64,000 nucleotides of DNA from Maridesulfovibrio ferrireducens (lineage in GTDB: Bacteria; Desulfobacterota; Desulfovibrionia; Desulfovibrionales; Desulfovibrionaceae), in assembly GCF_016342405.1 (NCBI RefSeq), contig NZ_JAEINN010000002.1, forward strand, positions 248,001-312,000, written 5' to 3'. Below the pieces are notes generated by a model that did not search any database, was not told where the DNA came from, and saw only the letters and a list, made by a program, of their open reading frames with translations. Positions 44,867-53,871 of the stretch are shown here, piece by piece. The translations under genes and the position numbers were made by a program. How positions within the stretch are numbered: the first letter of the stretch is position 1; each line of letters begins with the position of its first letter.

Positions 44867-47125
44867 CTATCTGTAGTACAGGTTTCTTCCACCAACGGTA
44901 AGAAAAGCCTGATGCAGATTTCTGCGGATGTCTCTGCGGTCCCAGATGTCCTGAATGTGACCACGGGAGAGAGCGTTGTAAGCGGAATGGTAATCCGGTG
45001 GAATGTCGAGTCCTGTAGTTTCTTTAATAACCCCGGGACCGGCAAAACCGAGACGGGATGAACGAACTGCGTACTGATATGGTGAGCAGCCTAGAAAACT
45101 GGCGACAGGTCCTGCGTAGGAGTTTGTATCATATAAAACGATATATAGTCCGCCAGATTCAATGTAACGGCGAACTGCGAGAGTACAGCGCGGCATTTGG
45201 ATCAGTCCGTTTGTTCCTTCCTGAATCCTGATTCCGGCAGTTCCGTGAACATATGCCAGAAATGGATATCTCTTTTTACCGGCAAGTTCGAGGGCGCGAA
45301 TAAACTTTTCACCTTCCGCAGCGCCGACTGATCCACCTCTGAAGGGGGCGACAAGTGTAGCGCAAGTGACTTTGGTGTGTTTAATATGGCCTTCAAAAGT
45401 AATACAACCGCTCTGTAGTCCGGTTTTTTCTTTCGCCGCGTCCAGCCTGTTCTGATAGTTAGGAAAGTTGGTCGGGTTGGATGCGCAAATTGATTTATTG
45501 AATTCGCGCACAGTTCCCCAGTCAAATACATTGGCAAGATACCAACGGTATTCCATAGGGAAGTGATGGCCGCAAGTAGGACAGACCCCGCCGAATTCGT
45601 CAAACAGATCACGTGACCATATTTCAAGGCAGCCGTCTTTTTCAGCATTAGGGCAGGTTATTTCCCTGTCTTCTGAAGCTCTGGGGCTGACAAAATGTCT
45701 ATAATCTGCTGGTGGAATATCGTCATCTTTCTGTGCGGAAAGTTTTGTCAAAGCAAATTCGACTTCGGAGCTTTCCTTGGTAGAAAATCCGACTTTGCCT
45801 ATAACGCGTTGTTTCAATTGGTCAACTTTATTCGTTATGACATGAAGTTCGTCTTTAGTTTCTTCAACAAATCTTTGAAGTTTGGATTGATATTTTTTTA
45901 TTAAATCATAGCGGATAGTGGAATAAGCAGCAGCCATAGCATCCACTTTCGCAGAATTGATTTTTTCTACCAGAGTTCTTTTATCTTCGTAGGCATCTTG
46001 AGCCATTCGACGGTATTTTTTATACCTCTTCCACAGCAAGCGGTCTTTTTCATTGCTGTTGATAGACCAGCGTACAAATACAGATTCATCCGTCAGTTCT
46101 TTTTTATTACGGCTTTTAATCGCTACGCCACGAAACGGACTAAGGCCTTTCACGCTTAAAACGATTTCATCAGTGGCTCTGATAACTTCAGCTCTTATAG
46201 TTTTATAAAATTCAAAATGTTCAGGGCGGGAACCTAGTGCGGGTTCCTTGATAATACCGTCGATGTAACCGAATCCGAGGTTGTCTTTCGCAGTAATGCG
46301 CTGATTTTTGGCGCAAGACTCAATCAACTCAGTCGGGGCACGTTGTCCACCGCGAAGTCTGCCTTCGATTGCAGCCGCACCCTCAGGGGATATAACCGAG
46401 TAATAACCGTGGGAAAGCATGAGGCGTTTATCCGCCATGGCAATGGCTTCTGCTCCGCCTGATCCACCCTCTGAAATAACGGAGATGATCGGAACATCCA
46501 ATCCGCACATTTCATAGATGTTTTCAGCAATTTGCTGAGCAGCACCCGGGTAGTCTTCAATCGGGAATGAGCCGGGAGTAAAGACATAGGTATGGATGGG
46601 AATATTTTCGCGGGCAGCGACTTTCATATAGCGAAGTGCGTTAGCATTTCCCCAAGGTTTGATACAGCCGCCGTTACGGAATTCCTGTCCGTGTCCTTTT
46701 TCCTGTCCGACTACCATGACGGGCTGATTATGCACTTTTTTGCCGATTCTTCTAGAGATGTAGGCTCGCGCAATAACCATACCGGGGTCGATGCTCATGT
46801 CATCCTTGCCGCCGACAACAGTGTAGTTGTCATAAACATTTTCAAGAATGTCTTTAAGACAGATTCTTTCGGAATGACGAACAATACGGACTTTATCCAT
46901 GGGAGTAAGGGTATTATCAATATCCTTTTCCAGAACAGCGAGGCTTTCAGCTACGGTGTTCAGTTTATCCCACAGTTCTTCCTGAGTCAGATTAATATTT
47001 CGATCTAGGAAGGTGTCAAGCTTTTGGGCAAAAGCAGTAAGGCGTCTGTCCTCGGTGTCTCCGAGGATGTCGCGCGCATACTGGACCCGCTTGATTAATC
47101 CATCCAGTTTTTTTTCTATATCCAT
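44867..47125 (-). CDS. Fused acetyl-CoA carboxylase carboxyltransferase (AccA-AccD order)
   Basis: 752 residues. The first half is AccA-like (alpha): GHGQEFRNGGCIKPWGNANA, FTPGSFPIEDYPGAAQQIAE, SEGGSGGAEAIAMADK. A charged coiled region (about 350-460) leads to an AccD-like (beta) half with a zinc finger (CPNAEKDGC...CPTC), AAKEKTGLQSGCITFEG, and a biotin-carboxyltransferase core (AYVHGTAGIRIQEG, GPVASFLGCSPYQYAV). It would transfer CO2 from biotin to acetyl-CoA to make malonyl-CoA. It lies 9 bp after accC. The biotin carrier is not in the window. Alpha-before-beta fusion is unusual versus separate E. coli subunits; another acyl-CoA substrate cannot be excluded. Confidence 0.87.
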   Translation of the reverse strand: MDIEKKLDGLIKRVQYARDILGDTEDRRLTAFAQKLDTFLDRNINLTQEELWDKLNTVAESLAVLEKDIDNTLTPMDKVRIVRHSERICLKDILENVYDNYTVVGGKDDMSIDPGMVIARAYISRRIGKKVHNQPVMVVGQEKGHGQEFRNGGCIKPWGNANALRYMKVAARENIPIHTYVFTPGSFPIEDYPGAAQQIAENIYEMCGLDVPIISVISEGGSGGAEAIAMADKRLMLSHGYYSVISPEGAAAIEGRLRGGQRAPTELIESCAKNQRITAKDNLGFGYIDGIIKEPALGSRPEHFEFYKTIRAEVIRATDEIVLSVKGLSPFRGVAIKSRNKKELTDESVFVRWSINSNEKDRLLWKRYKKYRRMAQDAYEDKRTLVEKINSAKVDAMAAAYSTIRYDLIKKYQSKLQRFVEETKDELHVITNKVDQLKQRVIGKVGFSTKESSEVEFALTKLSAQKDDDIPPADYRHFVSPRASEDREITCPNAEKDGCLEIWSRDLFDEFGGVCPTCGHHFPMEYRWYLANVFDWGTVREFNKSICASNPTNFPNYQNRLDAAKEKTGLQSGCITFEGHIKHTKVTCATLVAPFRGGSVGAAEGEKFIRALELAGKKRYPFLAYVHGTAGIRIQEGTNGLIQMPRCTLAVRRYIESGGLYIVLYDTNSYAGPVASFLGCSPYQYAVRSSRLGFAGPGVIKETTGLDIPPDYHSAYNALSRGHIQDIWDRRDIRRNLHQAFLTVGGRNLYYR

Positions 47126-47134
47126 AATGTATAA

Positions 47135-48553
47135 TTAGAATTCCAGTAGATTGTTTGTTTTTTTGGCCAGAAACTTCAGGTTGGACTTAAGTGAAATGTT
47201 CTTTCTGTCCTTTCCTTTCAGCACGAATTCATTAAGGAATTCGTGTCCGCGTTTTTTGGCTTCATTCAAGTCTTTTCCCCAAATAATGGCTAGAGCCAGA
47301 TTCGGGTCAAATTCGGTAGGGATCTGATAGGGCAGTTCTTTAGGAATATGAGTGTGCATTTTGAGCCACGGATGTTCTTTCCAATGAAGTTCTTCAATTT
47401 CTCCAGCCCATGGAGAGAATTTGTCATCGGTGTCTTCTGCGATAATTCTATATTCAATCCCGACACCGTTAAGTGTTATGTCGTCTTGTGTGTAGCCAAG
47501 TTCTTCACCAAGTGCGAGTCTGATCTGTTCTTTGATCAAATTCACATTCGAGTCGCCGTTAATACTTGAAATCTCAGCCGAAACACCATTTTCAACCTGA
47601 ATACGAGTATTTACTTCCATTAGGAAAGGGTCTCCCTTTGGAGTTACAATCCATTCCCATGTGCCAACGCTGTCATAGTTGATTTCGTGAGCCATACTTA
47701 ATGAATGGTCAACAATATCTTTAATGACTTTTTGAGCGTCAAAAGAATAGGTCATGCCTTCCGGGAAGAATCCTGGAGCTACTTCGATTCTTTTCTGTCT
47801 GCCGGGGCTTTGCACCGAACAGTTTCTGGTGCCGAAGTGGACATGGTGTTTACCGGATTTTTCAGAAACAATCTGGACTTCAAGGTGGTTGAAGTTGAAT
47901 ATGCGCTGTTCAATAAGAACACCTTCATCATTAAAGGTACGCAGTGAGTAGTTTCTGATTTGACGGTAAACTTGGCGGAATTCTTCGATGCTGTAGACTT
48001 CATCGATTCCCATTCCACCGCCGCCTGCTGACGCTTTAACAAGAACTACAGGGCTTTTAACACCTTGTTCGTTTTGGAATTCAAATAAATTAGAAGCAAT
48101 TTCTTCTGCTTCCAGTTCATCGTAAATAGCCCGGTCAGAGCCGGGAATTGTAGGTACATCAAGTTTTCTGGCTAAACGTTTGGTGTTAATCTTGTCACCA
48201 AGATCACGAATAACCCGCCATGAAGGACCGATGAAAATCATTGGCCTGTCTCTTTCTGTTACTCTGCGGGCAAAACGGTAGTTTTCAGAAAAAAAACCGT
48301 AACCCGGGTGAACCGCTGTACAAAGCGTTTCATCTGCAACGGAAAGAATATCACCGGCATCGTTGTAGGATCTGATTTTGTAAAGTGATTCTTCCCCGCC
48401 GAGCTCTCTTGCAAGAGTGACGTGTCCTGAATCTTTATCCTCAGTCGTGTATACACTGACAAAATCGAGATCGAGATCTTTACATGCCTGCATGATACGC
48501 ACGGCAATCTCGCCTCTGTTTGCAATTAATATTTTATCTTTTTGAGATTTCAA
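47135..48553 (-). CDS. accC: Biotin carboxylase subunit of acetyl-CoA carboxylase
   Basis: 472 residues, biotin carboxylase fold without a biotinyl domain. Begins LIANRGEIAVRIMQACKDLD; ATP-grasp glycine loop KASAGGGGMGIDEV; HLEVQIVSEKSGKHHVHFG, RNCSVQ and MEVNTRIQVENGVSAE for ATP, bicarbonate and biotin. The start is a TTG at 48551-48553 with GGAG about 7 nt upstream. The sequence is divergent from E. coli AccC (for example ENGVSAE where VEHPVTE is usual). Operon with the fused carboxyltransferase. Confidence 0.9.
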   Translation of the reverse strand: MKSQKDKILIANRGEIAVRIMQACKDLDLDFVSVYTTEDKDSGHVTLARELGGEESLYKIRSYNDAGDILSVADETLCTAVHPGYGFFSENYRFARRVTERDRPMIFIGPSWRVIRDLGDKINTKRLARKLDVPTIPGSDRAIYDELEAEEIASNLFEFQNEQGVKSPVVLVKASAGGGGMGIDEVYSIEEFRQVYRQIRNYSLRTFNDEGVLIEQRIFNFNHLEVQIVSEKSGKHHVHFGTRNCSVQSPGRQKRIEVAPGFFPEGMTYSFDAQKVIKDIVDHSLSMAHEINYDSVGTWEWIVTPKGDPFLMEVNTRIQVENGVSAEISSINGDSNVNLIKEQIRLALGEELGYTQDDITLNGVGIEYRIIAEDTDDKFSPWAGEIEELHWKEHPWLKMHTHIPKELPYQIPTEFDPNLALAIIWGKDLNEAKKRGHEFLNEFVLKGKDRKNISLKSNLKFLAKKTNNLLEF

Positions 48554-48727
48554 AGCGACTCTCCTGAGTCTTGCGAGTTTGTTCGATATATTAAGGAGAA
48601 TAAACCTATTTTTTTTAAAAAATACGCAATCTTTTTAAGCCAAATGGTGAACCTGTCAAGTTAAATGAAATTAACGCTTATGAAGGTATAATTTTAATTA
48701 GGTTAGGGTTAATGAAAAATACAAGTA

Positions 48728-48757
48728 ATTATAGCTCGTTATCCAATTGGATAACAA
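48728..48757 (-). promoter_or_regulatory. Promoter of accC-accDA with an 18-bp palindromic operator in its spacer
   Basis: Minus reading: -35 TTGTTA (48752-48757), 18-bp spacer, -10 TATAAT (48728-48733). A perfect 18-bp palindrome, GTTATCCAATTGGATAAC at 48738-48755, fills the spacer and overlaps the -35. A dimeric repressor bound there would block RNA polymerase. The regulator is not identified; control of fatty acid synthesis is inferred from the downstream genes. Confidence 0.6.
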
Positions 48758-48914
48758 TAAAGATGCTTGATTTTCTAAATTCTATCAGTTTTGCAGTCTG
48801 TTATTGTTTTTAAGCAAGGTTGCCATATTAAACTACTATAGGTTGATCTGATAAAACAAAGACAGCCTGTCGTCAAATTTGTAAAAATCTGTCGCAAGGG
48901 CTGTTTTGTCAAAA

Positions 48915-48951
48915 AAAAATCCCGCACTCTTTTGCAGGGTGCGGGATTTTA
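48915..48951 (-). terminator. Terminator of the TPR lipoprotein gene
   Basis: AAAATCCCGCAC / GTGCGGGATTTT stem, followed in the minus reading by a run of nine Ts. Confidence 0.88.
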
Positions 48952-48968
48952 AGGTGTTAAGAGTAATC

Positions 48969-49568
48969 TTACATAATGTCGAACATATCTAACAGGCTTG
49001 ATTCATTCTCTTTTGCCGTTTTAGAACTTTCTCTGGCTTTAATGGTGTCTTCCATTATTTTGGAAACAGAAACAACTTCATGTCCTTCCGGAAGAGGTAA
49101 TTCTGCTACAAATCGTTCAGTATCATTTAGTTTTTGAGGACTAAATTTTTCTTGATACACTGACATTCTTGTATAGATAGTGATGTGTTCAAGAGCCTTT
49201 TCAGGTTGAGCTAGCTCTTTATAAGCGCGGGCCAGTTTTCTGTGTGCAAGTCTTTCTTGACCTTCATCAAGATTCATTTCGAATCCTTTGAGGATGATAT
49301 CGACTGCTTCCTGATTTTTACCTTCACGAAGGTAACAGTCTCCGAGCATTATGTAGCTGGGACCGAATTCTGGGTTGGCATCAAGAGCCTTCTTAAAATA
49401 GGTCGCTGCAGACTCGTCGCAGTTAAGCATGAATGCTACAGTTCCTGTCTGGTGAAGGCCGGCAGCCTCCTCTTTTGTTCCGCATCCTGTAAGAAGGATG
49501 GCAAGAATCAGGGGGGCACCCATAAGTTTGACGGTTTTTATTAGTCGGGCAGACGAATTATTCATCAT
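48969..49568 (-). CDS. TPR-containing lipoprotein
   Basis: 199 residues. Lipoprotein signal ending in lipobox LLTGC (about Cys 29), then three TPR-like units (GTVAFMLNCDESAATYFKKA, PEFGPSYIMLGDCYLREGKN, RLAHRKLARAYKELAQPEKA) and a charged C-terminal tail. Likely an envelope scaffold, as with PilF/NlpI-type lipoproteins, but no pilus or division genes are adjacent. Own terminator downstream. Confidence 0.8.
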   Translation of the reverse strand: MMNNSSARLIKTVKLMGAPLILAILLTGCGTKEEAAGLHQTGTVAFMLNCDESAATYFKKALDANPEFGPSYIMLGDCYLREGKNQEAVDIILKGFEMNLDEGQERLAHRKLARAYKELAQPEKALEHITIYTRMSVYQEKFSPQKLNDTERFVAELPLPEGHEVVSVSKIMEDTIKARESSKTAKENESSLLDMFDIM

Positions 49569-49742
49569 ATATAGGATTATTCCTTTTTTGCTAAAAATGG
49601 TTTCGGTAGCTTTTTACTTCTTTTTTGTTCATGCCCTAATCTTTTGGAATGAGCAAGTTTTAGCAGATATGGGGAGCAGTACAAAAGTAATATCCGTTTG
49701 ATTTCTGAATTGATAATTATCATGCTGTTAGACTGGAATATA

Positions 49743-51014
49743 TTATTTTATTTCAGGAAGTTCCGTCCAGCATGTAGTATAGTCCGGAGATTTAAAATTT
49801 CTGCTCATCTGCCAAGATTGATTAATTCCTTCCGAAGCATAGTTCAAAGTCCCTTTGCCGAATCTGGTGTTTGCCGCATCCAGAATTTTCATCAGATTAT
49901 TTTTCTTTTCGTTTTTGATATTGTTTGTAAACTCTAAAATATTTGCCTGCCGGTTATTTTTATTAATGATATCCAGCAGAACTACTCCTGTTTTTTTGAA
50001 TCGGTATCCGGTCTTGTAAATTGATCTAAGGCTTTTGACAGCGGCTGAAATAAGTTCGGGAGTGTAGTCCGTTGCTATTTGAAATTTTATTGTTGCGGAA
50101 TTTGAATATTGCGGAAGAGTGTTGTGTATATTGGTTTCAATATAAACCATTATTCCTCCAGCAAGTGATTGCTGTTTTCTTAATTTTTCAGCGGCTCTGG
50201 TCACGTAAGATGCAACTGATTCTTCCAGTTCCGGCAAACTTAAAATGGGTTTTCCGAAAGATCTGGACGTAACAATGGTTTTCTTAGCTGGTTGGGATTT
50301 ATCTAAAGTGAAACAGGGGATACCGCGCAATTCCATTGCTGTCTGTAGTCCCGTAACTGTCAGATTTTTTTTAATCCATAAGTCGGGCAGTTCTTTAAAA
50401 AGATACGCACTTGTAATATTATGATCTGATAATTTTTTACCGTTTTTTCTGCCGATCCCCCAAATGTCATTTACTGGAATCTGCTTTAGAAAATCTTCGT
50501 TTTTATGCGTGTCGCAAAGTTCGAATACTCCGTTTGTCCATTTTTCCTTTTTAGCAAATTTATTAGCAGCCTTAGCAAGGGTTTTTGTGATTCCGAAACC
50601 TACGGATACTGGGATTCCTGTCCACTTTAAGACTTTTTGTCTTATTTTTTGTCCTATTTCATTTAGATTTTTTAAATCCGCCCCGGAGAATTCCAGAAAA
50701 GATTCATCTATAGAATAGACTTCCATTGATGGTGCAAAGGTTGAGAGAGTGTTAACAACTCGTTGCGACATATCTCCATAGAGTGCGTAGTTTGATGAAA
50801 ATACGCGCACACCGTGTTTTTCAAAAAAAGCTTTATATTTGAATGCAGGCGCTCCCATAGGAACTCCAATAGTTTTTGCTTCTTGTGAGCGTGCGATAAC
50901 ACAGCCGTCATTATTTGATAAAACCACGGTCGGAGTGTTCTGCAATGACGGGACAAAAACTCGTTCACAGGAAACATAGAAATTGTTGCAATCAACCAGA
51001 GCTAAAATTTTCAT
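49743..51014 (-). CDS. umuC: DNA polymerase V catalytic subunit UmuC (Y-family)
   Basis: 423 residues, full length. Translesion polymerase. Catalytic palm motifs [16 protein letters not shown] (metal Asp) and [12 protein letters not shown] (Asp-Glu pair), [20 protein letters not shown], helix-hairpin-helix [14 protein letters not shown] and the UmuC-type little-finger and C-terminal region. Its start overlaps the umuD stop by 4 bp (ATGA), giving tight coupling. Confidence 0.95.
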   Translation of the reverse strand: MKILALVDCNNFYVSCERVFVPSLQNTPTVVLSNNDGCVIARSQEAKTIGVPMGAPAFKYKAFFEKHGVRVFSSNYALYGDMSQRVVNTLSTFAPSMEVYSIDESFLEFSGADLKNLNEIGQKIRQKVLKWTGIPVSVGFGITKTLAKAANKFAKKEKWTNGVFELCDTHKNEDFLKQIPVNDIWGIGRKNGKKLSDHNITSAYLFKELPDLWIKKNLTVTGLQTAMELRGIPCFTLDKSQPAKKTIVTSRSFGKPILSLPELEESVASYVTRAAEKLRKQQSLAGGIMVYIETNIHNTLPQYSNSATIKFQIATDYTPELISAAVKSLRSIYKTGYRFKKTGVVLLDIINKNNRQANILEFTNNIKNEKKNNLMKILDAANTRFGKGTLNYASEGINQSWQMSRNFKSPDYTTCWTELPEIK

Positions 51015-51451
51015 GATCCAGCTTTATGAATGATGTAGGTTACAACTCCCCATATCTCGAAAGAGGTTTCTTTAGTTACTTCCAGTACTGGGTAATCTTT
51101 ATTTTCAGGCATGAGGAATAATTTATTTCCAGTTTGTTTTAGCCTTTTGACCGTTAACTCTCCGTTATATACTGCAATTACAATCGAATTATTAATTGCT
51201 TCCAAAGCTCGATCTACAATCAGTATATCTCCAGATTCAATATTTGCGTCCTGCATAGAGTCTCCGTATGCACGGACGAAAAAAGTTGCGGCAGGGTGGT
51301 TGATAAGGTGTTCATTCAAGTCCATTTTTTTATCGATATAATCATCGGCCGGAGAAGGGAAACCGGCGGCGACTTCTGAGATATAAAAAGGAAGCGCGGT
51401 TATATTTTTTGTTTCAGGAAGGAAAAAATCAGTACTTTTTATATAATTCAT
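51011..51451 (-). CDS. umuD: DNA polymerase V subunit UmuD (S24 self-cleaving)
   Basis: 146 residues. LexA/UmuD autoprotease: predicted cleavage A29-G30 in [10 protein letters not shown], catalytic S65 (YGDSMQDA) and K102 (ELTVKRL), with the same 37-residue spacing as in E. coli UmuD. RecA-stimulated cleavage to UmuD' activates UmuC. A promoter TTGACA-N16-AATAAT lies upstream in the minus reading (about 51499-51526). No convincing LexA box was recognised. Confidence 0.93.
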   Translation of the reverse strand: MNYIKSTDFFLPETKNITALPFYISEVAAGFPSPADDYIDKKMDLNEHLINHPAATFFVRAYGDSMQDANIESGDILIVDRALEAINNSIVIAVYNGELTVKRLKQTGNKLFLMPENKDYPVLEVTKETSFEIWGVVTYIIHKAGS

Positions 51452-51553
51452 AGGGCTTAAAGGTTCTCGTTTTTTTGTTTTCTGAAATTAAAATGTGTAT
51501 TTATTATTAACAAAAAATGAGAAATGTCAATCTTAACTAAACATAAGAAGCAA

Positions 51554-51582
51554 AAAAAGAGCCGTCGATTATGGCGGCTCTA
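51554..51582 (-). terminator. Terminator of the DHH phosphoesterase gene
   Basis: AGAGCCGCCATAATCGACGGCTCT-type stem (AGAGCCG / CGGCTCT) followed in the minus reading by T7. Confidence 0.85.
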
Positions 51583-51603
51583 TGTGTAGTTAATTAGTAG
51601 TGA

Positions 51604-52518
51604 TTACTTGTTCATAAATTTCGCGATCAGTTCTCCGAGAACTGCATCAGCCTGATCGTGGGGGACCTGACATGTTCCAACCTGCTTGTGGCCACCACCG
51701 CCGTATTCCAGAAGTGTGCTACCCACATCAACTTTACAGGTGCGCTTAATAATACTGTATCCGATAGAAAATACTGTGTTTTGTTTCAGTTTACCCCAGA
51801 TAATCTGAATACTTACATCACACTGTGGGAACATCGAGTATACTGTGAATCTGTTACCGGGATAAATTTCATCTTGTTCACGAAGGTCTAATATCAAAAC
51901 ATTTGCAAAGACTTCTGCTCTGTTTTTGAGCATATCCCGGAATTGTTGATCTCTTTCAAGGTAAAGGTCTATACGTTCTTTAACATCAGGCAGTTCAAGA
52001 ATTTCGGTAATGTTAAGAGTCCGGCAATATTCGATTAAGTTTTCCATCAACTGATAGTTACTTACATTGAAATGTCTGTATCGTCCCAGTCCTGTTCTCG
52101 GGTCCATAATGAAACCGAGCATGATCCATCCGATCGGGTTTTCGACTTCTTCAGCTGTAAGGTCGCCACTATCTACTTTATCAACATAGTATAGCATTTC
52201 GTCGAATTTATCGTCGAATTTTTCATGTCCGCCGAAGTATTCCCAGATGACCCTTGCAGCACTTTTTGCTTTTCTGGACATTCCCTGAAAATCAAGATCC
52301 ATTCCAAGTCGCTCTTCTTCACTGGAGTGGTGGTCAAACCAGTATCCGCAACCTTCGATATACGGAACGTTTGCAACGATGTCGTTGGGGTCTCCGGGGT
52401 ATTTGCCGTCCTGAACATCTTTAGGATGGACAAACATCCAGTTATCCATAATTCCGATATCTGTTAGAAGGACTGCACAAGCTAAACCGTCAAAGTCAGA
52501 TCTTGTCAAAAGCCGCAT
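51604..52518 (-). CDS. DHH/DHHA1-family phosphoesterase
   Basis: 304 residues. DHH motifs: RSDFDGLACAVLL (metal Asp residues D8, D10), GYWFDHHSSEEE (DHH), a later Asp in YYVDKVDSGD, and the DHHA1 substrate motif GGGGHKQVGTCQV. The family includes exopolyphosphatase-like enzymes, nanoRNases (NrnA) and c-di-AMP phosphodiesterases; the exact substrate cannot be told from sequence. Single gene with its own terminator; start behind GGGAGAGG. Confidence 0.85.
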   Translation of the reverse strand: MRLLTRSDFDGLACAVLLTDIGIMDNWMFVHPKDVQDGKYPGDPNDIVANVPYIEGCGYWFDHHSSEEERLGMDLDFQGMSRKAKSAARVIWEYFGGHEKFDDKFDEMLYYVDKVDSGDLTAEEVENPIGWIMLGFIMDPRTGLGRYRHFNVSNYQLMENLIEYCRTLNITEILELPDVKERIDLYLERDQQFRDMLKNRAEVFANVLILDLREQDEIYPGNRFTVYSMFPQCDVSIQIIWGKLKQNTVFSIGYSIIKRTCKVDVGSTLLEYGGGGHKQVGTCQVPHDQADAVLGELIAKFMNK

Positions 52519-52682
52519 GCACCTCTCCCTGTGGGTTAGGAAAATATAATTAAATTTTATTCAGAGATTCAAGTTAAATAGATTATTTGTATTAAATTAA
52601 ATTAAAAATTATTTAATTACAATCTGATTTTTAAGAGAAAAAAATACATTTAAAAAATAACTGTGTTTAATCGTTAGTGAAT

Positions 52683-53105
52683 CTATTTTATTATTAAAAC
52701 AGGACAATTCGCGGTGTTCAACACCTTATGTGTAACACTACCAATGAGTAACCCTTCTAAGTCTGATTTTCCTTTTGATCCCATTATAATCAAGTCGCAT
52801 TCTTCAGTTTCTGATACTGTTATTATTGAGTTAGTTGTATCTCCGCCAATAGTTTTATCACTAAGTGATATTTTTTCAGCCTGAGGGTCGTCCATGTATT
52901 TTTGAAGAATAGCGTAAGAGTTACGGGTTGCTGTGTCTATAGCTTTTTGAAAATTAGGTTCACCCAGTCCGGATGGAACAGGAGGGTGGCAGTGCAACAG
53001 GATTACTTTCGCTCCGCACATTTCGGCCAGATCAAAGCCATATTTTACAGCGTTGTCTGAGTGTATTGAGCCGTCAACAGGGATTAATATTTTTGAAAAA
53101 ATCAT
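52683..53105 (-). CDS. Universal stress protein (UspA family)
   Basis: 140 residues, single Usp domain. N-terminal ILIPVDGSIHSDNAVKYG and the ATP-binding motif G-x2-G-x9-GS in MGSKGKSDLEGLLIGSVTHK are both intact, so nucleotide binding is expected. Cytoplasmic stress or energy-state protein. A second, longer Usp is encoded at 62961. Confidence 0.92.
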   Translation of the reverse strand: MIFSKILIPVDGSIHSDNAVKYGFDLAEMCGAKVILLHCHPPVPSGLGEPNFQKAIDTATRNSYAILQKYMDDPQAEKISLSDKTIGGDTTNSIITVSETEECDLIIMGSKGKSDLEGLLIGSVTHKVLNTANCPVLIIK

Positions 53106-53602
53106 GCTTACTGTTCTCCTGTAATTTTTTATACATTACTTGAACCTTGAGTGAGGCGCAACCCGGTTAAGAAGTTAATAATTATTTTATAATTTAAAAT
53201 TCGTAATTTGTAAGTCGACAATATAGGTCTAAGTTGAATGATCAATCAGTGTTTTTTAAGGGTATTAATTGTGTTTTTATTATATGTATTTAAGTTTTTA
53301 TATGATGTAAATTGTCCAATTGTATTTTATTAGTCAGGTATAAATAGGGTTTATGTGAAAAAGTATTTTGTTAAATATTTTTTCACAATTTGTTGACAAA
53401 AATAAAAACTGAACGTAGATACTGTCTCAGTTGATGCCGATCAAGATTGATCTGAGCGGATTGTGCAAGGTTTGATGTTGTCTTTTGCAGCTGTAGAATT
53501 CCTTCAATTAAGACTGTAGGGGTCTTGACATGGAGTGTGAATGGCGGCGGCAAAAAAAGTAGAAATTTTCTACCGCATTTTACAATGTGAAATAGCTTAG
53601 AT

Positions 53603-53641
53603 ACAACCTTAAAATGCGACCGCATCGTATTTTAAGGTTGT
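53603..53641. repeat. Perfect 13-bp inverted repeat
   Basis: ACAACCTTAAAAT (53603-53615) and ATTTTAAGGTTGT (53629-53641) around a 13-nt loop. No U-tract follows, so it is not a standard terminator. Confidence 0.8.
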
Positions 53642-53756
53642 CAGGCATTGATTAGATCATTTAAATATCACTGTTTAGTTAAGATATAATTGTTAGCAGC
53701 AGTTTTTTATTGATCAGTTAGTAAACCCACCTTCAGTTTCCATTCCTTAAAGCAGT

Positions 53757-53790
53757 AGCCCCTCTTCCCAGAGGGGCTTTTGTCTTTTTA
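53757..53790 (+). terminator. Intrinsic terminator upstream of the TetR gene
   Basis: AGCCCCTCT / AGAGGGGCT stem with a short loop, followed by TTTTGTCTTTTT. No protein gene precedes it on this strand for over 700 bp, which suggests it ends a non-coding transcript. Confidence 0.85.
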
Positions 53791-53871
53791 GTGTAGCGTT
53801 GACGTTTACAAAGGATTTACGTAAAAATATTTTTATTATTATAGATATTAAAGTAAAAAAAGAGATTCTTG

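Larger units (their letters stand above)
48554..48968. other. acc operon leader and upstream intergenic region
   Basis: 415 bp with no gene. It holds the acc promoter and palindrome (48728-48757), a long AT-rich leader of about 170 nt, and the terminator of the neighbouring TPR lipoprotein gene. A second TTGACA is present near 48653-48658 (minus reading) but has no good -10. Confidence 0.4.
53424..53790 (+). ncRNA. Candidate structured small RNA(s)
   Basis: From the promoter-like TTGACA-N17-TAGATA at 53393-53421 a transcript would start near 53424-53428 and reach the intrinsic terminator at 53757-53790; a shorter transcript could start near 53697 behind TATAAT (53685-53690). Several hairpins lie in between. 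It does not match 6S, SRP or tmRNA features that I recognise. Inference only. Confidence 0.25.
53106..53868. other. Gene-poor, inverted-repeat-rich intergenic region
   Basis: 763 bp with no supported protein gene. It contains a 14-bp stem inverted repeat at 53355-53386 (GTGAAAAAGTATTT, loop TGTT, AAATATTTTTTCAC), a promoter-like TTGACA (53393-53398) with TAGATA 17 bp later, a small hairpin GTAGAA-ATT-TTCTAC near 53559-53573, a perfect 13-bp inverted repeat at 53603-53641, a TATAAT at 53685-53690 and a strong terminator at 53757-53790. This looks like one or two small RNA genes or a decayed element. Confidence 0.45.

Noticed and set aside
51452-51540. LexA box upstream of umuD
   Set aside because: Only a loose TGT-N11-ACA match, not the expected spacing; a clear promoter but no convincing operator.
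53383-53625. 80-codon minus-strand ORF in the structured intergenic region
   Set aside because: No ribosome site, low-complexity hydrophobic composition, overlaps the inverted repeats, and no recognisable family; better explained by chance.
53424-53641. 6S RNA
   Set aside because: The ends do not pair into a closing stem and no central bubble layout could be drawn.
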